Notes under the pieces: generated by a model
Told to the model about the DNA's origin: nothing
Seen by the model: only the letters and a program-made list of their open reading frames with translations
Database searches by the model: none
Program-made: the position numbers and the translations under genes
Assembly (NCBI RefSeq): GCF_029643245.1
Contig: NZ_CP116398.1
Location: 62,001 to 126,000 of the forward strand
Origin: Methylomonas sp. EFPC3
Lineage (GTDB): Bacteria > Pseudomonadota > Gammaproteobacteria > Methylococcales > Methylomonadaceae
Direction of reading: 5' to 3'
DNA: 64,000 nt
Shown: positions 1-9,200 of the stretch, piece after piece
Layout: each line of letters begins with the position of its first letter
Numbering within the stretch: the stretch's first letter is position 1

Positions 1-453
1 CAGATAGTTTTCCAAACCGACCATTTCGATCAAACCCAGTTGTTTTTCCAGCCAGTGGGCGTGGTCGATTTCGGTATCGTCCAGCATCACTTTCAAAATT
101 TCCCGGGTCTGGTAGTCGCGGACGCTTTCGCAATAGGCCATGACCTTACGCAAATCGGCCACCACTTTTAACTCGACCGCCAGATCGTTTTTCAACATGT
201 CCGGCACCGTGGCGCCCACCGCCAGCGGTTCGCGTTTCGATAAATCCGGCGTGCCTTCCAGAAACAGAATCCGCTTGATCAGCGCGTCGGCGTGGTTGGT
301 TTCGTCCTGGACTTCGTGGTTGATGCGTTCGTACAGCTTTTCCAGGCCCCAGTTTTGGTACATCCGCGAATGGATGAAATATTGGTCGATGGCCGTCAAT
401 TCGCCGGCCAGTAATTCGTTCAAGTAGCTAATGACTTGTTTGTCGCCTTGCAT
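1..453 (-). CDS. bfr: Bacterioferritin lacking the haem-ligand methionine (3' end cut by window)
   Basis: Iron-storage ferritin of the bacterioferritin family; the window holds the first 151 codons and the last few residues lie outside. The start is the ATG at 453, preceded by a GGGAGG ribosome site. Ferroxidase-centre residues are visible at E18, E51, H54, E94 and about E128/H131. Position 52, the methionine that binds haem between subunits in classical Bfr, is threonine here (D50-E51-T52-N53-H54). Some bacteria carry two Bfr subunits of which one lacks this residue, so this is likely the haem-free partner of a second Bfr encoded elsewhere (inference). Family assignment is secure. Confidence 0.93.
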   Translation of the reverse strand, partial: MQGDKQVISYLNELLAGELTAIDQYFIHSRMYQNWGLEKLYERINHEVQDETNHADALIKRILFLEGTPDLSKREPLAVGATVPDMLKNDLAVELKVVADLRKVMAYCESVRDYQTREILKVMLDDTEIDHAHWLEKQLGLIEMVGLENYL

Positions 454-537
454 GGTCTGCCTCCCGCTGAATGTCTGCAATTACGCTGCCTGCTATGGTA
501 ATACAAATAACCTAGCCCCGTATCCGGTTTTCGTCGT

Positions 538-568
538 AAAACCCGCCCGCAGCGCCGGGTTGGGCGGG
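538..568 (-). terminator. Rho-independent terminator after the COG0523 GTPase
   Basis: On the minus strand a 7-bp GC stem (CCCGCCC with GGGCGGG) encloses a 13-base loop and runs into a short T tract. It lies 8 bases after the stop codon of the GTPase gene at 576 and before the bacterioferritin gene. Confidence 0.75.
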
Positions 569-575
569 ATCAGCG

Positions 576-1556
576 CTAGATCCTCGTGCCGGTTTCCGTG
601 CCGAAAGCTTTGCTCAGATCTTCCGCTAACGCGTCGGTATTCCCGTCGGCGATGAATACCAGGCGCCCGTAGTGGTCGCCGTCATCGCGCGCTGGCAACA
701 CCTGGGGCGGATACAAGCGCTCCCCGGCCGCCTGCACCGCAACCGGCTCCGCACGGTCGGCGAGATAAACCACGCCTTTGATACGCAGCAATTCGGGGTG
801 GCCGGCGAGCAGTGAACTGAGGATGGATGCCAACCTTGACCAGGCCGGCGCAGCTGCCAAGGCCACGGACAGGCTGTTGAAGCCGTGCGCAATCGGCGCG
901 GCGCCCGGTAAACGCCGCAATTGCGGCGTGTCCAGGCCGAGTATCTCCGCCGGAAGGTCCGTACCCGGTTGCAAGGTCAGAGTCGGCGTCGCCGGGGCCA
1001 ATGTACGCAGGCGTTGCGCCAACGCATCTCGTTGCCCGGCAGCGGCCAGATCGGCATGCGTCAGCAGCAATCGGTCCGCCCATGCGACCTGGGCCGCGGC
1101 TTCCGGAAAACGTTCGATTTGTTGGATCGCCGACGGGATCGCCAGCGTCGCCAGCACAGCCTGCAGCCGGTAACGGCCGGCCAGCCAGCGCTCGCGCAAC
1201 AGGGTATCCAGAATCGGCGCCGGGCTGGCGACGCCGCTGGTTTCGATCACGACGCGGGCGAACGGTTTGTCTGGCGCGGCGTCCCAGGCCATCCGTAAAT
1301 TTTTCAAGGTTGGCGCCAGCGCGCCTTTTACCTGGCAGCACAAACAGCCGCCGGACAGCACCGTCAGCGGCGTGTCCTGGCGTTGCAGCAAATCCTGGTC
1401 GACCGGCTCGGCGCCGAATTCGTTGATCACCACCGCGGTGTTGATACCGTCTGCCAGCAAGCGGTTCAGCAAGGTCGTCTTGCCGCTGCCGAGGAAGCCG
1501 GTAATCAACACGACCGGGATTTTGGGAAGAGGGGCGTTGGTTGCAGGTTTAAGCAA
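576..1556 (-). CDS. COG0523 (CobW/YjiA-type) P-loop GTPase
   Basis: Predicted metallochaperone or metal-enzyme activator GTPase of 326 residues. A P-loop (TGFLGSGKTT) starts near residue 19. The metal-binding signature CLCC lies at residues 71-74 (family form CxCC), followed by the switch segment ETSGVASP and a CobW C-terminal domain near residues 225-320. It is the most divergent of the three COG0523 proteins here and lacks a histidine-rich loop. A Zur-like palindrome lies at 1611-1623, about 55 bases before the start, so zinc control is possible. The client metal cannot be read from sequence. Confidence 0.88.
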   Translation of the reverse strand: MLKPATNAPLPKIPVVLITGFLGSGKTTLLNRLLADGINTAVVINEFGAEPVDQDLLQRQDTPLTVLSGGCLCCQVKGALAPTLKNLRMAWDAAPDKPFARVVIETSGVASPAPILDTLLRERWLAGRYRLQAVLATLAIPSAIQQIERFPEAAAQVAWADRLLLTHADLAAAGQRDALAQRLRTLAPATPTLTLQPGTDLPAEILGLDTPQLRRLPGAAPIAHGFNSLSVALAAAPAWSRLASILSSLLAGHPELLRIKGVVYLADRAEPVAVQAAGERLYPPQVLPARDDGDHYGRLVFIADGNTDALAEDLSKAFGTETGTRI

Positions 1557-1577
1557 ATCGTTTGGGTTCCGAGGTTG

Positions 1578-1600
1578 GTGACTTAGTCACTGAGTCAGTG
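1578..1600. promoter_or_regulatory. Two overlapping 13-bp palindromes
   Basis: GTGACTTAGTCAC (1578-1590) and CACTGAGTCAGTG (1588-1600) are each perfect around one central base and share three bases. They lie between the GTPase start and the Zur-like box at 1611. They look like operator half-sites, but I do not recognise the regulator; the neighbouring Crp/Fnr protein is one candidate by proximity only. Confidence 0.35.
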
Positions 1601-1610
1601 GCCGGCCGGC

Positions 1611-1623
1611 GTTACATTGTAAC
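1611..1623. promoter_or_regulatory. Zur-like operator candidate
   Basis: GTTACATTGTAAC is a perfect palindrome around one base. It matches the inner core of the strong Zur-type box at 25489-25503 except for two symmetrical changes. It sits 55 bases upstream of a COG0523 GTPase, a gene class often under Zur. The assignment is inferred from resemblance and context. Confidence 0.4.
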
Positions 1624-1688
1624 CGCCTTGCGGCCGGCTGAGCCGGTCGAATAGGGCAACTCTAACAACAAGACGGTAGGTATCGGTT

Positions 1689-1862
1689 ATGAAAGAACTC
1701 ATTTTCGGTTTTGCTTCGAACATCCTGCAGATGAATCTGCGCGATCCGCACGACATCCCGTTTGCATTGCCGCTGATGCTGGCGGCGGGCTTGGGCTTTA
1801 TCCTCGGCTTCATTTTTATCCAGTTGGTCGGTAACGAGCAGCGCCAACAGCGCGACGACTAA
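1689..1862 (+). CDS. Small single-pass membrane protein (57 aa)
   Basis: An ATG at 1689 opens a 57-residue frame ending in TAA at 1860-1862. The N-terminal third contains NILQMNLRDPHDIP. A hydrophobic stretch, about residues 25-47 (FALPLMLAAGLGFILGFIFI), forms one membrane helix. The C-terminus is polar (GNEQRQQRDD), suggesting a cytoplasmic tail. The stop overlaps the stop of the convergent Crp/Fnr gene by three bases. Composition is typical of a real membrane microprotein, but no function is recognised and the ribosome site is weak. Confidence 0.55.
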   Translation: MKELIFGFASNILQMNLRDPHDIPFALPLMLAAGLGFILGFIFIQLVGNEQRQQRDD

Positions 1863-2527
1863 TCGCCGGCGGACAGCATGTCGCGTAACGCGGCGGCGTC
1901 GACGATTTCGATGCTGCCGCGGCTTAAATTCAGCCAGCCCAGGCTTTCGAAACGCTTCAAATGCCTGGACACCACTTCCCGCACCGAGCCCAATTCCAGC
2001 GCCAGTTCCTGGTGGGTTTTCCGGATCGGATTAGTCTTTTCCGCCAACAGCGTTTGCGCCAGCCGCTGGTCGATACTGGCGAAACTCAAGGCCGCCATGC
2101 GTTTGATCACGTCGGCCAGACGCCCCGAAAAATTGCGAAATACGAACTCGCGGAAAAACGCCGATTGCTGCAAACAGCGGTGGAATACGTGGGCCGGAAT
2201 CGCGAACGCGCTGATGTCGGATTCGGTATAACCCTCCGCCGGATAAGCGCTATCGCCGAGCAGGCAGGAGGTGGTCAGCACACAGGAATCGCCCGGCAAC
2301 ACCCGGTACAACAACACCTCGCGGCCGTCCGCCGACAAAATCTGCGCCTTGACGCTGCCGGACAGCAGCAATAAATAATTCTCGCAAGCCTGGCCCGGAT
2401 AAAACACCTGCTGCCCGGCCGGTACCGTCACCAGCGTCGCCGCCGCCATCAATTGCGCCACCACCGCGTCGCCACAGCAGGCGAATTCCGGGAACTGGTC
2501 TTTCCAGGCGTTGGCGTGTTTGAGCAT
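1859..2527 (-). CDS. Crp/Fnr-family transcriptional regulator
   Basis: Protein of 222 residues with an N-terminal cyclic-nucleotide-binding-like beta-barrel (about residues 25-130, including VFYPGQACENYLLLLSGSVK) and a C-terminal winged helix (about 150-215, recognition helix near SVREVVSRHLKRFESLG). There is no Fnr-type N-terminal cysteine cluster, only a CC pair at residues 17-18, so iron-sulfur oxygen sensing is not evident. Ligand and targets are unknown. It ends tail-to-tail with the 57-residue membrane protein. Confidence 0.9.
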   Translation of the reverse strand: MLKHANAWKDQFPEFACCGDAVVAQLMAAATLVTVPAGQQVFYPGQACENYLLLLSGSVKAQILSADGREVLLYRVLPGDSCVLTTSCLLGDSAYPAEGYTESDISAFAIPAHVFHRCLQQSAFFREFVFRNFSGRLADVIKRMAALSFASIDQRLAQTLLAEKTNPIRKTHQELALELGSVREVVSRHLKRFESLGWLNLSRGSIEIVDAAALRDMLSAGD

Positions 2528-2729
2528 GGGGGTGTCGGGTGGTTATTGCATTTTGGGATTATACGGTGTCTGGGGTAGCCGATGGAGTTTGGTAGTTTGG
2601 CGAGATTTAACCGGGGATGGAGATGTTTGTTAGAATGGGCCGGGTTGTATTTCAGCTCGGAATGAGTGATATACGGAACTTTTTGATTACTAGTTAGGTA
2701 GGTGGGCAACCCCACAGTGGAGAATTAAC

Positions 2730-3686
2730 ATGAACAGCGTCAACAAAGCTTTATTAATCTGTTCGACAATGATGGTTGCGCAGACTGCCTACGGGGCAAT
2801 TATTCCGTTAGGTTCCCAATCTATATCCATGCGGGTTAATGCTTATCACAACAGTGACTCCAGTTCCCAATCGGGAACTGGAAGTCTGGGTATTGCAGAC
2901 AGTGTTTTTGCAGGGGATGAAGTTGTTGAACGTAATCGGTACGGAGACACTATTCATTCAGTAAAGTTGACCGCAGACGCATTTGCTTTTGCTAGTCGTC
3001 TATCGATTGGCGCGTCGGCAAATGTCCATGTGACAGCTGCAAATGGCGTAACTGGTTTCTATGGAACGGGTGGTACTGCATTTAGTCAAGCCAGTCTTAC
3101 TCGGTATTTTGAAGTAAATGCCCCAGGATTAACTGGTCAATATGGAACTATGGTTGTTCCTCTTTTAGTGTCCGGTAATATTCTGACGGGCGGGGCTTCT
3201 CAATTTGGTACAGCTGATAACCGTGCCTATGCACTTTTATGGGCAACGGGGCTTGCGGCAGATAACAACTGTAGGTCAGCTGCTGGTGCTTGTAACGAAG
3301 TAAGCAATTACGGTGGGCAATCATCCGCTTACGCAACAATACCAGGGACGCTCACCTTATCCATACCGGTTCGATTTGGATATGTTAATAACTTTAGCAT
3401 GGAACTATGGGCTTCAGCAGATGCTACCGCAGTCGCGGAAAGCTATAGCACTGTAGGCTCGCTGGCGGAAGTAAATTTTCACCATACGGTTAATTGGGGC
3501 GGGATTTCAAACATATTGGACAGCAATGGTCATGTTGTAAAGGGATGGGCCATCCAGTCTGAGCCCGGCATAGATCTTACGGCCCCGGTACCGGTTCCTG
3601 CTTCAATTTTCCTTTTTCTCTCTGGCTTGGGCTTGTTGGGTCTGAAACCCGTAAGGTGGAACGCGCCAGCGGTTCAGCTGAATTAG
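2730..3686 (+). CDS. Secreted protein with PEP-CTERM-type sorting tail
   Basis: 318 residues with a signal peptide (cleavage near QTAYGA, about residue 23), a serine/glycine/alanine-rich body with few charges, and a C-terminal tail of the VPVPASIFLFLSGLGLLGL type followed by basic residues. This is the PEP-CTERM layout recognised by exosortase in EPS-producing bacteria. Two cysteines near residues 181 and 188 may pair. The gene is richer in A and T than its neighbours and stands alone between the Crp/Fnr gene and a terminator-like hairpin. No specific function is recognised. Confidence 0.72.
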   Translation: MNSVNKALLICSTMMVAQTAYGAIIPLGSQSISMRVNAYHNSDSSSQSGTGSLGIADSVFAGDEVVERNRYGDTIHSVKLTADAFAFASRLSIGASANVHVTAANGVTGFYGTGGTAFSQASLTRYFEVNAPGLTGQYGTMVVPLLVSGNILTGGASQFGTADNRAYALLWATGLAADNNCRSAAGACNEVSNYGGQSSAYATIPGTLTLSIPVRFGYVNNFSMELWASADATAVAESYSTVGSLAEVNFHHTVNWGGISNILDSNGHVVKGWAIQSEPGIDLTAPVPVPASIFLFLSGLGLLGLKPVRWNAPAVQLN

Positions 3687-3712
3687 GAATAACGTATTTG
3701 CCTAATCGGGTA

Positions 3713-3735
3713 AGGGCGAGTTTCTCTCTCGCCCT
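3713..3735 (+). terminator. Terminator-like hairpin after the PEP-CTERM gene
   Basis: An 8-bp stem (AGGGCGAG with CTCGCCCT) with a 7-base loop, 27 bases after the stop codon. There is no T tract, so intrinsic termination is uncertain. Confidence 0.5.
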
Positions 3736-3864
3736 CCCCACTCCACCTAGGACCATAGGATGTGCTGAACAACGTGAAGCGCATCGATAGAGTAGAAAGG
3801 CGTCCGCTCGTTTTAAACGCTTTTTGTTTTAATGGTTTCTCTGCAGCGAAGGCTAGTTTAAATG

Positions 3865-3920
3865 TCGGGTTTCGGCCCGAAAGCCGAGTTTCTTTTTTTG
3901 CTTGGCCAAAAGAAAGAAAC
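3865..3920. repeat. Two adjacent inverted repeats
   Basis: A 5-bp-arm hairpin (TCGGG with CCCGA, 3865-3880) is followed by GTTTCTTT (3888-3895) and AAAGAAAC (3913-3920) around a TTGGCCAA-containing centre. This resembles dispersed intergenic palindromes of proteobacteria. The stretch 3687-3985 has no gene I can support. Confidence 0.45.
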
Positions 3921-3985
3921 CAAAACGCGAAGAGCCGGACAGGCCGCTCACTTCCACGTTGGGTACACGAGGAGAAATCGTTGTA

Positions 3986-4258
3986 ATGCCTACAATTTCA
4001 ATGTTCTACGGCATCCTTATTCGAATGTTTTTCTATGACACGGATAAGCACAACATGCCGCATATTCATGCAGAATATCAAGGGCAAGTAGCCGTTTACT
4101 CGATTCTCGATGGAACCGTCTTGGCCGGTGAACTTCCAGCGAAAAGACACAAGTTAGTTGTTGCATGGATTGAAATACACCAAGAGGATTTGCTGGCCGA
4201 TTGGCAATTGGCTGTCAATGGCAAAAAACCATTTCCAATTCGAGGGCTTGACCAATGA
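3986..4258 (+). CDS. DUF4160 protein, first gene of a pair
   Basis: 90-residue protein of the DUF4160 family: MPTISMFYGILIRMFFYD followed by the family hallmark HNMPHIHAEYQG, then an acidic/aromatic helix (WIEIHQEDLLADWQLA). The ATG at 3986 follows a GAGGAG site and removes an upstream extension that reads through repeat DNA. It overlaps the next gene by four bases (ATGA). DUF4160 and DUF2442 genes often occur as mobile pairs resembling toxin-antitoxin modules, but their activity is not established. Confidence 0.8.
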   Translation: MPTISMFYGILIRMFFYDTDKHNMPHIHAEYQGQVAVYSILDGTVLAGELPAKRHKLVVAWIEIHQEDLLADWQLAVNGKKPFPIRGLDQ

Positions 4259-4542
4259 ATATCTCTGAGATAATCGCTAAAGAAAACTACACGCTGTACA
4301 TCAAGGCCGAAGATGGCAAAACTGGTTTATTCGATGTAAAGCCCTATCTTGAATCCGAAGCTTTCGCTCCATTGAAAGATAAAGCCGAGTTTGAACGAAT
4401 TCATAACGGTAAGTACTTTATTGAATGGGATTGCGGTGCAGACCTTTCCGCAGACACTATTCAATCACGTTGGGTAATCATCCATACTGATCACGCCCAA
4501 CAAAATGCTCCAGTGAACTCCGTTGACGCCCCGTTGAGCTAA
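4255..4542 (+). CDS. DUF2442 protein, second gene of a pair
   Basis: 95 residues; the region about 10-65 (LYIKAEDGKTGLFDVKPYL, then FIEWDCGADLSADTI) matches the DUF2442 fold that follows DUF4160 in many genomes. It is translationally coupled to the preceding gene. The last residues of the frame (PVNSVDAPLS) look like read-through into intergenic sequence before the REP hairpin. Function unknown. Confidence 0.8.
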   Translation: MNISEIIAKENYTLYIKAEDGKTGLFDVKPYLESEAFAPLKDKAEFERIHNGKYFIEWDCGADLSADTIQSRWVIIHTDHAQQNAPVNSVDAPLS

Positions 4543-4553
4543 TCGCTAAGCCC

Positions 4554-4656
4554 TGTAGGCCGGAATAAGCGAAGCGTTTCCGGCAAGTTTTTAAATTTGC
4601 CAGATACGCCGTGCTCGTGGATTTCGCCGGAAACGCTGCGCTTATTCCGGCCTACA
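4554..4656. repeat. REP-type inverted repeat next to a RAYT transposase
   Basis: Two 31-base arms (4554-4584 and 4626-4656) are inverted copies with one mismatch, separated by 41 bases. The core is TGTAGGCCGGAATAAGCG at the outer ends. The element ends 43 bases before the transposase start, the usual arrangement of a REPtron. Related cores recur at 19539, 24212 and 41907. Confidence 0.85.
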
Positions 4657-4699
4657 ATGTTTGGAATGATTTACCCCCTCCGGAAGCTCGGAAAGGCCG

Positions 4700-5218
4700 A
4701 TGAGCGATTATCGACGCGTTTACATACCCGGTGGCTGCTATTTTTTCACGGTGGTGACTTACCGGCGGCAACCGATTTTTGCTGACGAGCGAAATGTGGC
4801 ATGGCTTCGGCAAGCGTTTAAAATTGTGAAGGCCAAGCGGCCGTTCGAGTTAACTGCTGCGGTCGTCTTGCCGGACCACTTACACAGTATTTGGCAATTA
4901 CCGGACGGCGATGCCGATTATTCGACACGCTGGCAAATGGTTAAAACCGCCTTCTCTCGCCAGCTCTCGGTTCCGGTCAGAAGCGATGGCACCAAAACGG
5001 TCTGGCAGCCGCGTTTTTTCGAACATTGCATCCGCGACGAAGCCGATTTTCATCGCCACCTGGATTACATTCACTACAATCCGGTCAAGCACGGATTGGC
5101 AGATGCGCCGGCGAGTTGGCCGCACAGTTCCTTCCGTCATTTCGTCGCCAGCGGTTGGTATCCGCTAAATTGGGGCGATGGTGGTATCCCCGCTAGCGCG
5201 GATTTCGACCGCGAATAA
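4700..5218 (+). CDS. REP-associated tyrosine transposase (RAYT, Y1/IS200-like)
   Basis: 172-residue Y1 transposase-fold protein. It contains the N-terminal segment YIPGGCYFFTVVTYRR, the metal-binding HUH-like motif in VVLPDHLHSIWQLP near residues 54-67, and the catalytic-helix region HLDYIHYNPVKHGL near residues 112-125. RAYTs are single-domain enzymes thought to mobilise or maintain REP hairpins. A REP inverted repeat stands directly upstream and none was found immediately downstream. The frame is intact, so it may be active. Confidence 0.88.
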   Translation: MSDYRRVYIPGGCYFFTVVTYRRQPIFADERNVAWLRQAFKIVKAKRPFELTAAVVLPDHLHSIWQLPDGDADYSTRWQMVKTAFSRQLSVPVRSDGTKTVWQPRFFEHCIRDEADFHRHLDYIHYNPVKHGLADAPASWPHSSFRHFVASGWYPLNWGDGGIPASADFDRE

Positions 5219-5270
5219 CCGGCTGCCGCCACGCCCTAGCGATTCCCGTCGACCAAAACCCATTGAAATC

Positions 5271-6065
5271 ATGCCAACCCAAATACTCAAAACCAGCCTT
5301 GCCATTCTGTTGTTGGCCGTTTCCATAGCCGATCCGGTTCAGGCCGAAGACCCAGTCTTGGCCAAGCTGTTTGCCGAGCAAGGCCTGGATGGCAGTGTCG
5401 TGATTTCCTCGGTTCGGACCGGCCGGACTTTTGTTCACAACGACGCCCGCGCCAACCGGCGCTTGCCGGTCGCATCGACCTTTAAAATCCTGAACACGCT
5501 GATTGCGCTGCAGGAACGGGCGATTGCCGGCAAGGACGACACTTTGCACTGGGATGGACAAATCCGCGATGTTCCGGACTGGAACCGCGACCAGACTTTG
5601 GCCTCGGCGTTCAAGGTGTCCTGCGTTTGGTGTTACCAGGACTTGGCGCGGCGGGTCGGTGCCGATGCCTATCGCCACTATTTGCGGCAAACCGAATATG
5701 GCGAATTGCGCGAGCCGTTCGGGTTGAGCGAGTTCTGGCTGGACGGCTCGTTACGGATCAGCGCAGCGGAACAGCTGGAATTTCTGCGCAAACTGGTTCG
5801 GCGCTCGCTGCCGTTCGATGGATTTGCTTACGACACCTTGCGCGAGATCATGCTGGCCGAGCAAACTCCGGATTATGCGTTGTGGGCCAAAACCGGCTGG
5901 GCGGCGCGCGTCGATCCGCAAGTCGGATGGTACGTCGGTTACGTCGAGAGCCGCGGCGAGGTCTGGCTGTTTGCGCTTAACATCGATTTGCGCGGCAAGG
6001 ACGATTTGGCGCTCCGGCCAAAGCTGGCCCGCGCGGCTCTGGCAGCCAAGGGTATCATCGACTAG
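5271..6065 (+). CDS. Class D (OXA-like) beta-lactamase homologue
   Basis: 264 residues with a signal peptide (cleavage near VQA-ED, residue 25), so periplasmic. Class D motifs are present in order: S69-T-F-K72 (nucleophile and carboxylatable lysine), S117-C-V119, Y143-G-E145 where most OXA enzymes have YGN, W156 and K207-T-G209. I chose the ATG at 5271 because the signal peptide begins there; the upstream extension is not signal-like. Hydrolysis of beta-lactams is expected from the family but unproven. It directly follows the RAYT gene. Confidence 0.87.
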   Translation: MPTQILKTSLAILLLAVSIADPVQAEDPVLAKLFAEQGLDGSVVISSVRTGRTFVHNDARANRRLPVASTFKILNTLIALQERAIAGKDDTLHWDGQIRDVPDWNRDQTLASAFKVSCVWCYQDLARRVGADAYRHYLRQTEYGELREPFGLSEFWLDGSLRISAAEQLEFLRKLVRRSLPFDGFAYDTLREIMLAEQTPDYALWAKTGWAARVDPQVGWYVGYVESRGEVWLFALNIDLRGKDDLALRPKLARAALAAKGIID

Positions 6066-6297
6066 CCATCCACCCAGCGGTTACGCGTGGCCGGGTATCC
6101 AACCTTTCGCCGCTGAAAACGAGCCCGTCGGTGCATGCCGAAGTTCCTAAACAGCGGCTGCACCGACGATTGACACTAGACTGCTTTCACCGCATGCTTG
6201 GCGCCGCTGCTTTGGGCCGTTATGGTTGGCGTTCTCGGAACAACCCGGCGGACCGAGCAAACAGCCCATTGGATAAAATAACGAGAAGAGGACTTTC

Positions 6298-9200
6298 ATG
6301 TCGATACGTAAACACGTGCCGATCGAACACGCCGAATGGTCGGTGCAGCCGCCGGCCGATTGGGTGCAACAGCGTTCCGTGGATTGGGCCTGGCGGCCCG
6401 GCGAGGGCCACGGCTTCGGTTATTTACTGATCGACGAACAACACCACGTGGCCAGCCAGGCCATTTTTGCGCGCACCGTCAAGCTGCTGGCTTCGCTGTC
6501 GGCGGTGCAGACCCAAAGCCAGGTGGTGGTCGAGTTCGATCCGGCCGCCCAGCGATTGCAACTTCATGAGCTGGCGATCTGGCGCATGGCCGCCGACGGC
6601 GCCTGGCAAAAGCGCGAGCCGGTGGCCAAAGAGGCGTTTCTGCTCAGGCAGCGCGAGCAGCAATTTGAACAGCAAATGCTGAAAGGCTATGTCTCGCTGG
6701 TGGCGTTGCTGGAAGACGTGCGGATCGGTGACGTGATCGACTTGTCCTGGACCCTGTCGCCGCGGGAACCGCTGCCGGGCCTGCGTTTCACGGCCCTGCA
6801 TTTCCTGGCCTGGAGCGTGCCGGTGGCGACTTATTATCTGGCCTTGACGGCGTATTTCGGCCAGGACCTGCGCTGGCGCTTGCTGGTGCCGGACGCGGTT
6901 GCGGCGCCGGCCGAGACGGTGGCAGCGGATCGCGTCACCTGGCAATTCGAGCGGCCGCCGCTGTTTCAGGCCGAAGGCAACGTGCCGGGTGGGCATTGGC
7001 CGTTTCCTGTATTGGAAGCCACCGTCTGGCAGACCTGGGGCCAAGTTTCGGCCTTTTTCGCCGAACTTTGGGCTGACGCTGCAACCGAGGATTCGGCGAG
7101 TATCGCTGCGGAAGCCGAGCGATTAGCCGCCGGAAAAACCGCTGCCGACGCCGCGCTGGCCGCGTTGCACTTCGTCCAAAACGAGATCCGCTATTTGAGC
7201 GTCGATTTCGGCCACGGCGCCGGCATGTTGCCGAACGGCGCCGGCACGGTGTTGAGGCGGAGATTCGGCGACTGCAAGGATAAATCGATCTTGTTGGTGG
7301 CCTTGCTGCGCGAGCTGGGCGTCGCGGCACGGCCGGTATTGGTCGCCAGCACATGGCGCGACGGCATCAAACGCTTGATGCCGTCCACGGCCTGTTTCAA
7401 CCACGTTATCGTCATGTTCGATCTGGACGGCCAACGTTATTTCGCCGATCCGACCGTGGTCGGCCAGGGCGGCGATCTGGCAAACCTGAGCGTGCCGCCG
7501 TTCGCGGCCGGCCTGGAAATCGATCAGGCAACGGCGGGTTTACTCGACTTGCCGCCAGCGGCGCTCGCCGAATTGACCTTGACCGAAACCTTCATACTGG
7601 ATCGGCGCGGGGTTAACGGTGCCGTCGAGCAAGTGCTGGAGGCCAGCGGCTGGCTGGCCGACGACATTCGCGCGGCAATCCTTAACCAAGGCCAACGCCA
7701 ATTTGCCAAACATCGGGCCGACGCCTTGCAGCAAAATTTCCCGGCACTGCAACCGAATCCGGACAGCCTGCAGCTCGACGACGACAGCGACGGCAATCGC
7801 ATCGCATTACGCAGCCGCCACGGCTTGCCGACCTGGGGCCAGGCCGGACGCAAACCGCCCGACTTTTTCAGTTACGGCGCCCACGGCCTGTTTTTGGCGG
7901 TGGAAACCATCGATCCGCACCAGCAGCGCGCACAGCCTTTCCAATTGCGCCATCCGCTGCGGGTCTGCCACAGCGTCGTCGTCCGCGGCAAAACGGTGAA
8001 GAAGCAGAAACCCGGCGCATTCCGCCACGAAGGGCCGGGCTTTCGTTATCGGGTCGATATCCGGTCGCGCCGGCGCGAAGTCCGCTTCGATTACCGTTGG
8101 GAAAGTACCGCCGCGGAAATCGCCGCCGAACAATGGCCGGGCTACTGCCAGCAACGCGCCGTCGCGCTGGAACGGGCCGGCGCTTTGGTGCATACCCCGG
8201 CTTTCAAACCGCTGACTGCCGCGCTGAGCTTTTTTCCGGTTCTCGCCGTGGTCGGCGGCTTGGCGGCCGGCTGGCTCGGTAATGCCGGGAATAACAGTAT
8301 CGTTCGCGAGGCCGGCGGTATCGAAGCGGCGGGTTCAAAAGCTTTCGAACATATCAAACGCAGCGAATTCACCCAGGGTTACGCCTTGGCTGCCGCCGTT
8401 CAGCCCAATTACCGCAACAATTTCGATTTTCAGATCATGTTTAGCGAAGCCGCACTCCGCACCGGCCATTTCGCCGAAGCCGAGCAGGCGCTGGAACAGG
8501 CACGCAGCCTGCGGGCTGGCGACATCCTGCCGGAGCAATTGCAGGCGGCGTTATTCGAGGCGCGCGGCCAATTGCCGCAAGCGCTGGAATTGCTGAAACG
8601 GTTGGCAAGCCAGGCCGGCGCGCCGGAACGGGTATACGCCGATTTGGCGCGTATCTCGGAGCGGATGGGTGAATTCGGCGGCGCGCGGACTGCCTGGGAA
8701 ACCGTGTTGGCGCGGCATCCGGCGGAGCCCGAGGCTTTGTATAGTCTGGCGCGGCTGATGTGGCTGGCCGGCGAGCGGGAGCGCGCGGATAGCCTGATTA
8801 CCGGCGTGATTGCCGCGCAACCCGTGTCCAGCGCGGCGCTGGAGAGCGCCTTGGCGCGCTATTTTTCAGTAACCGGCCGGCCCGAACGCGCCATCGACCC
8901 GGCCCGCCGCGCCGCCGAACGCGAACCGGGCGACCCGTATTTGGCCTACAAGCATGTCAGGGCGCTGATCGAAAGCCGCCGTTACGACGAGGCCTTGACG
9001 GTTGCGATCGGCGTCAGCGAAAAATTCCCGAAACAGCCTATGGCCGCCGCGGCCTTGGCTACCGCCGCGGCGATGGCCAACGACAACCTGCGCGCCGAAC
9101 CGGCGTTTAAAGAATGGGTGGAGCTGGCGCCGGACAATCCGGATGCGGTGTCGAGCTACGGCTTTTTCCTGCATCGCCTCGGCCGCGACCTCGAGTCGCA

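Noticed and set aside
3762-3985. Plus-strand open frame upstream of DUF4160
   Set aside because: It runs through inverted repeats and has no protein-like features; the DUF4160 start at 3986 has a proper ribosome site.
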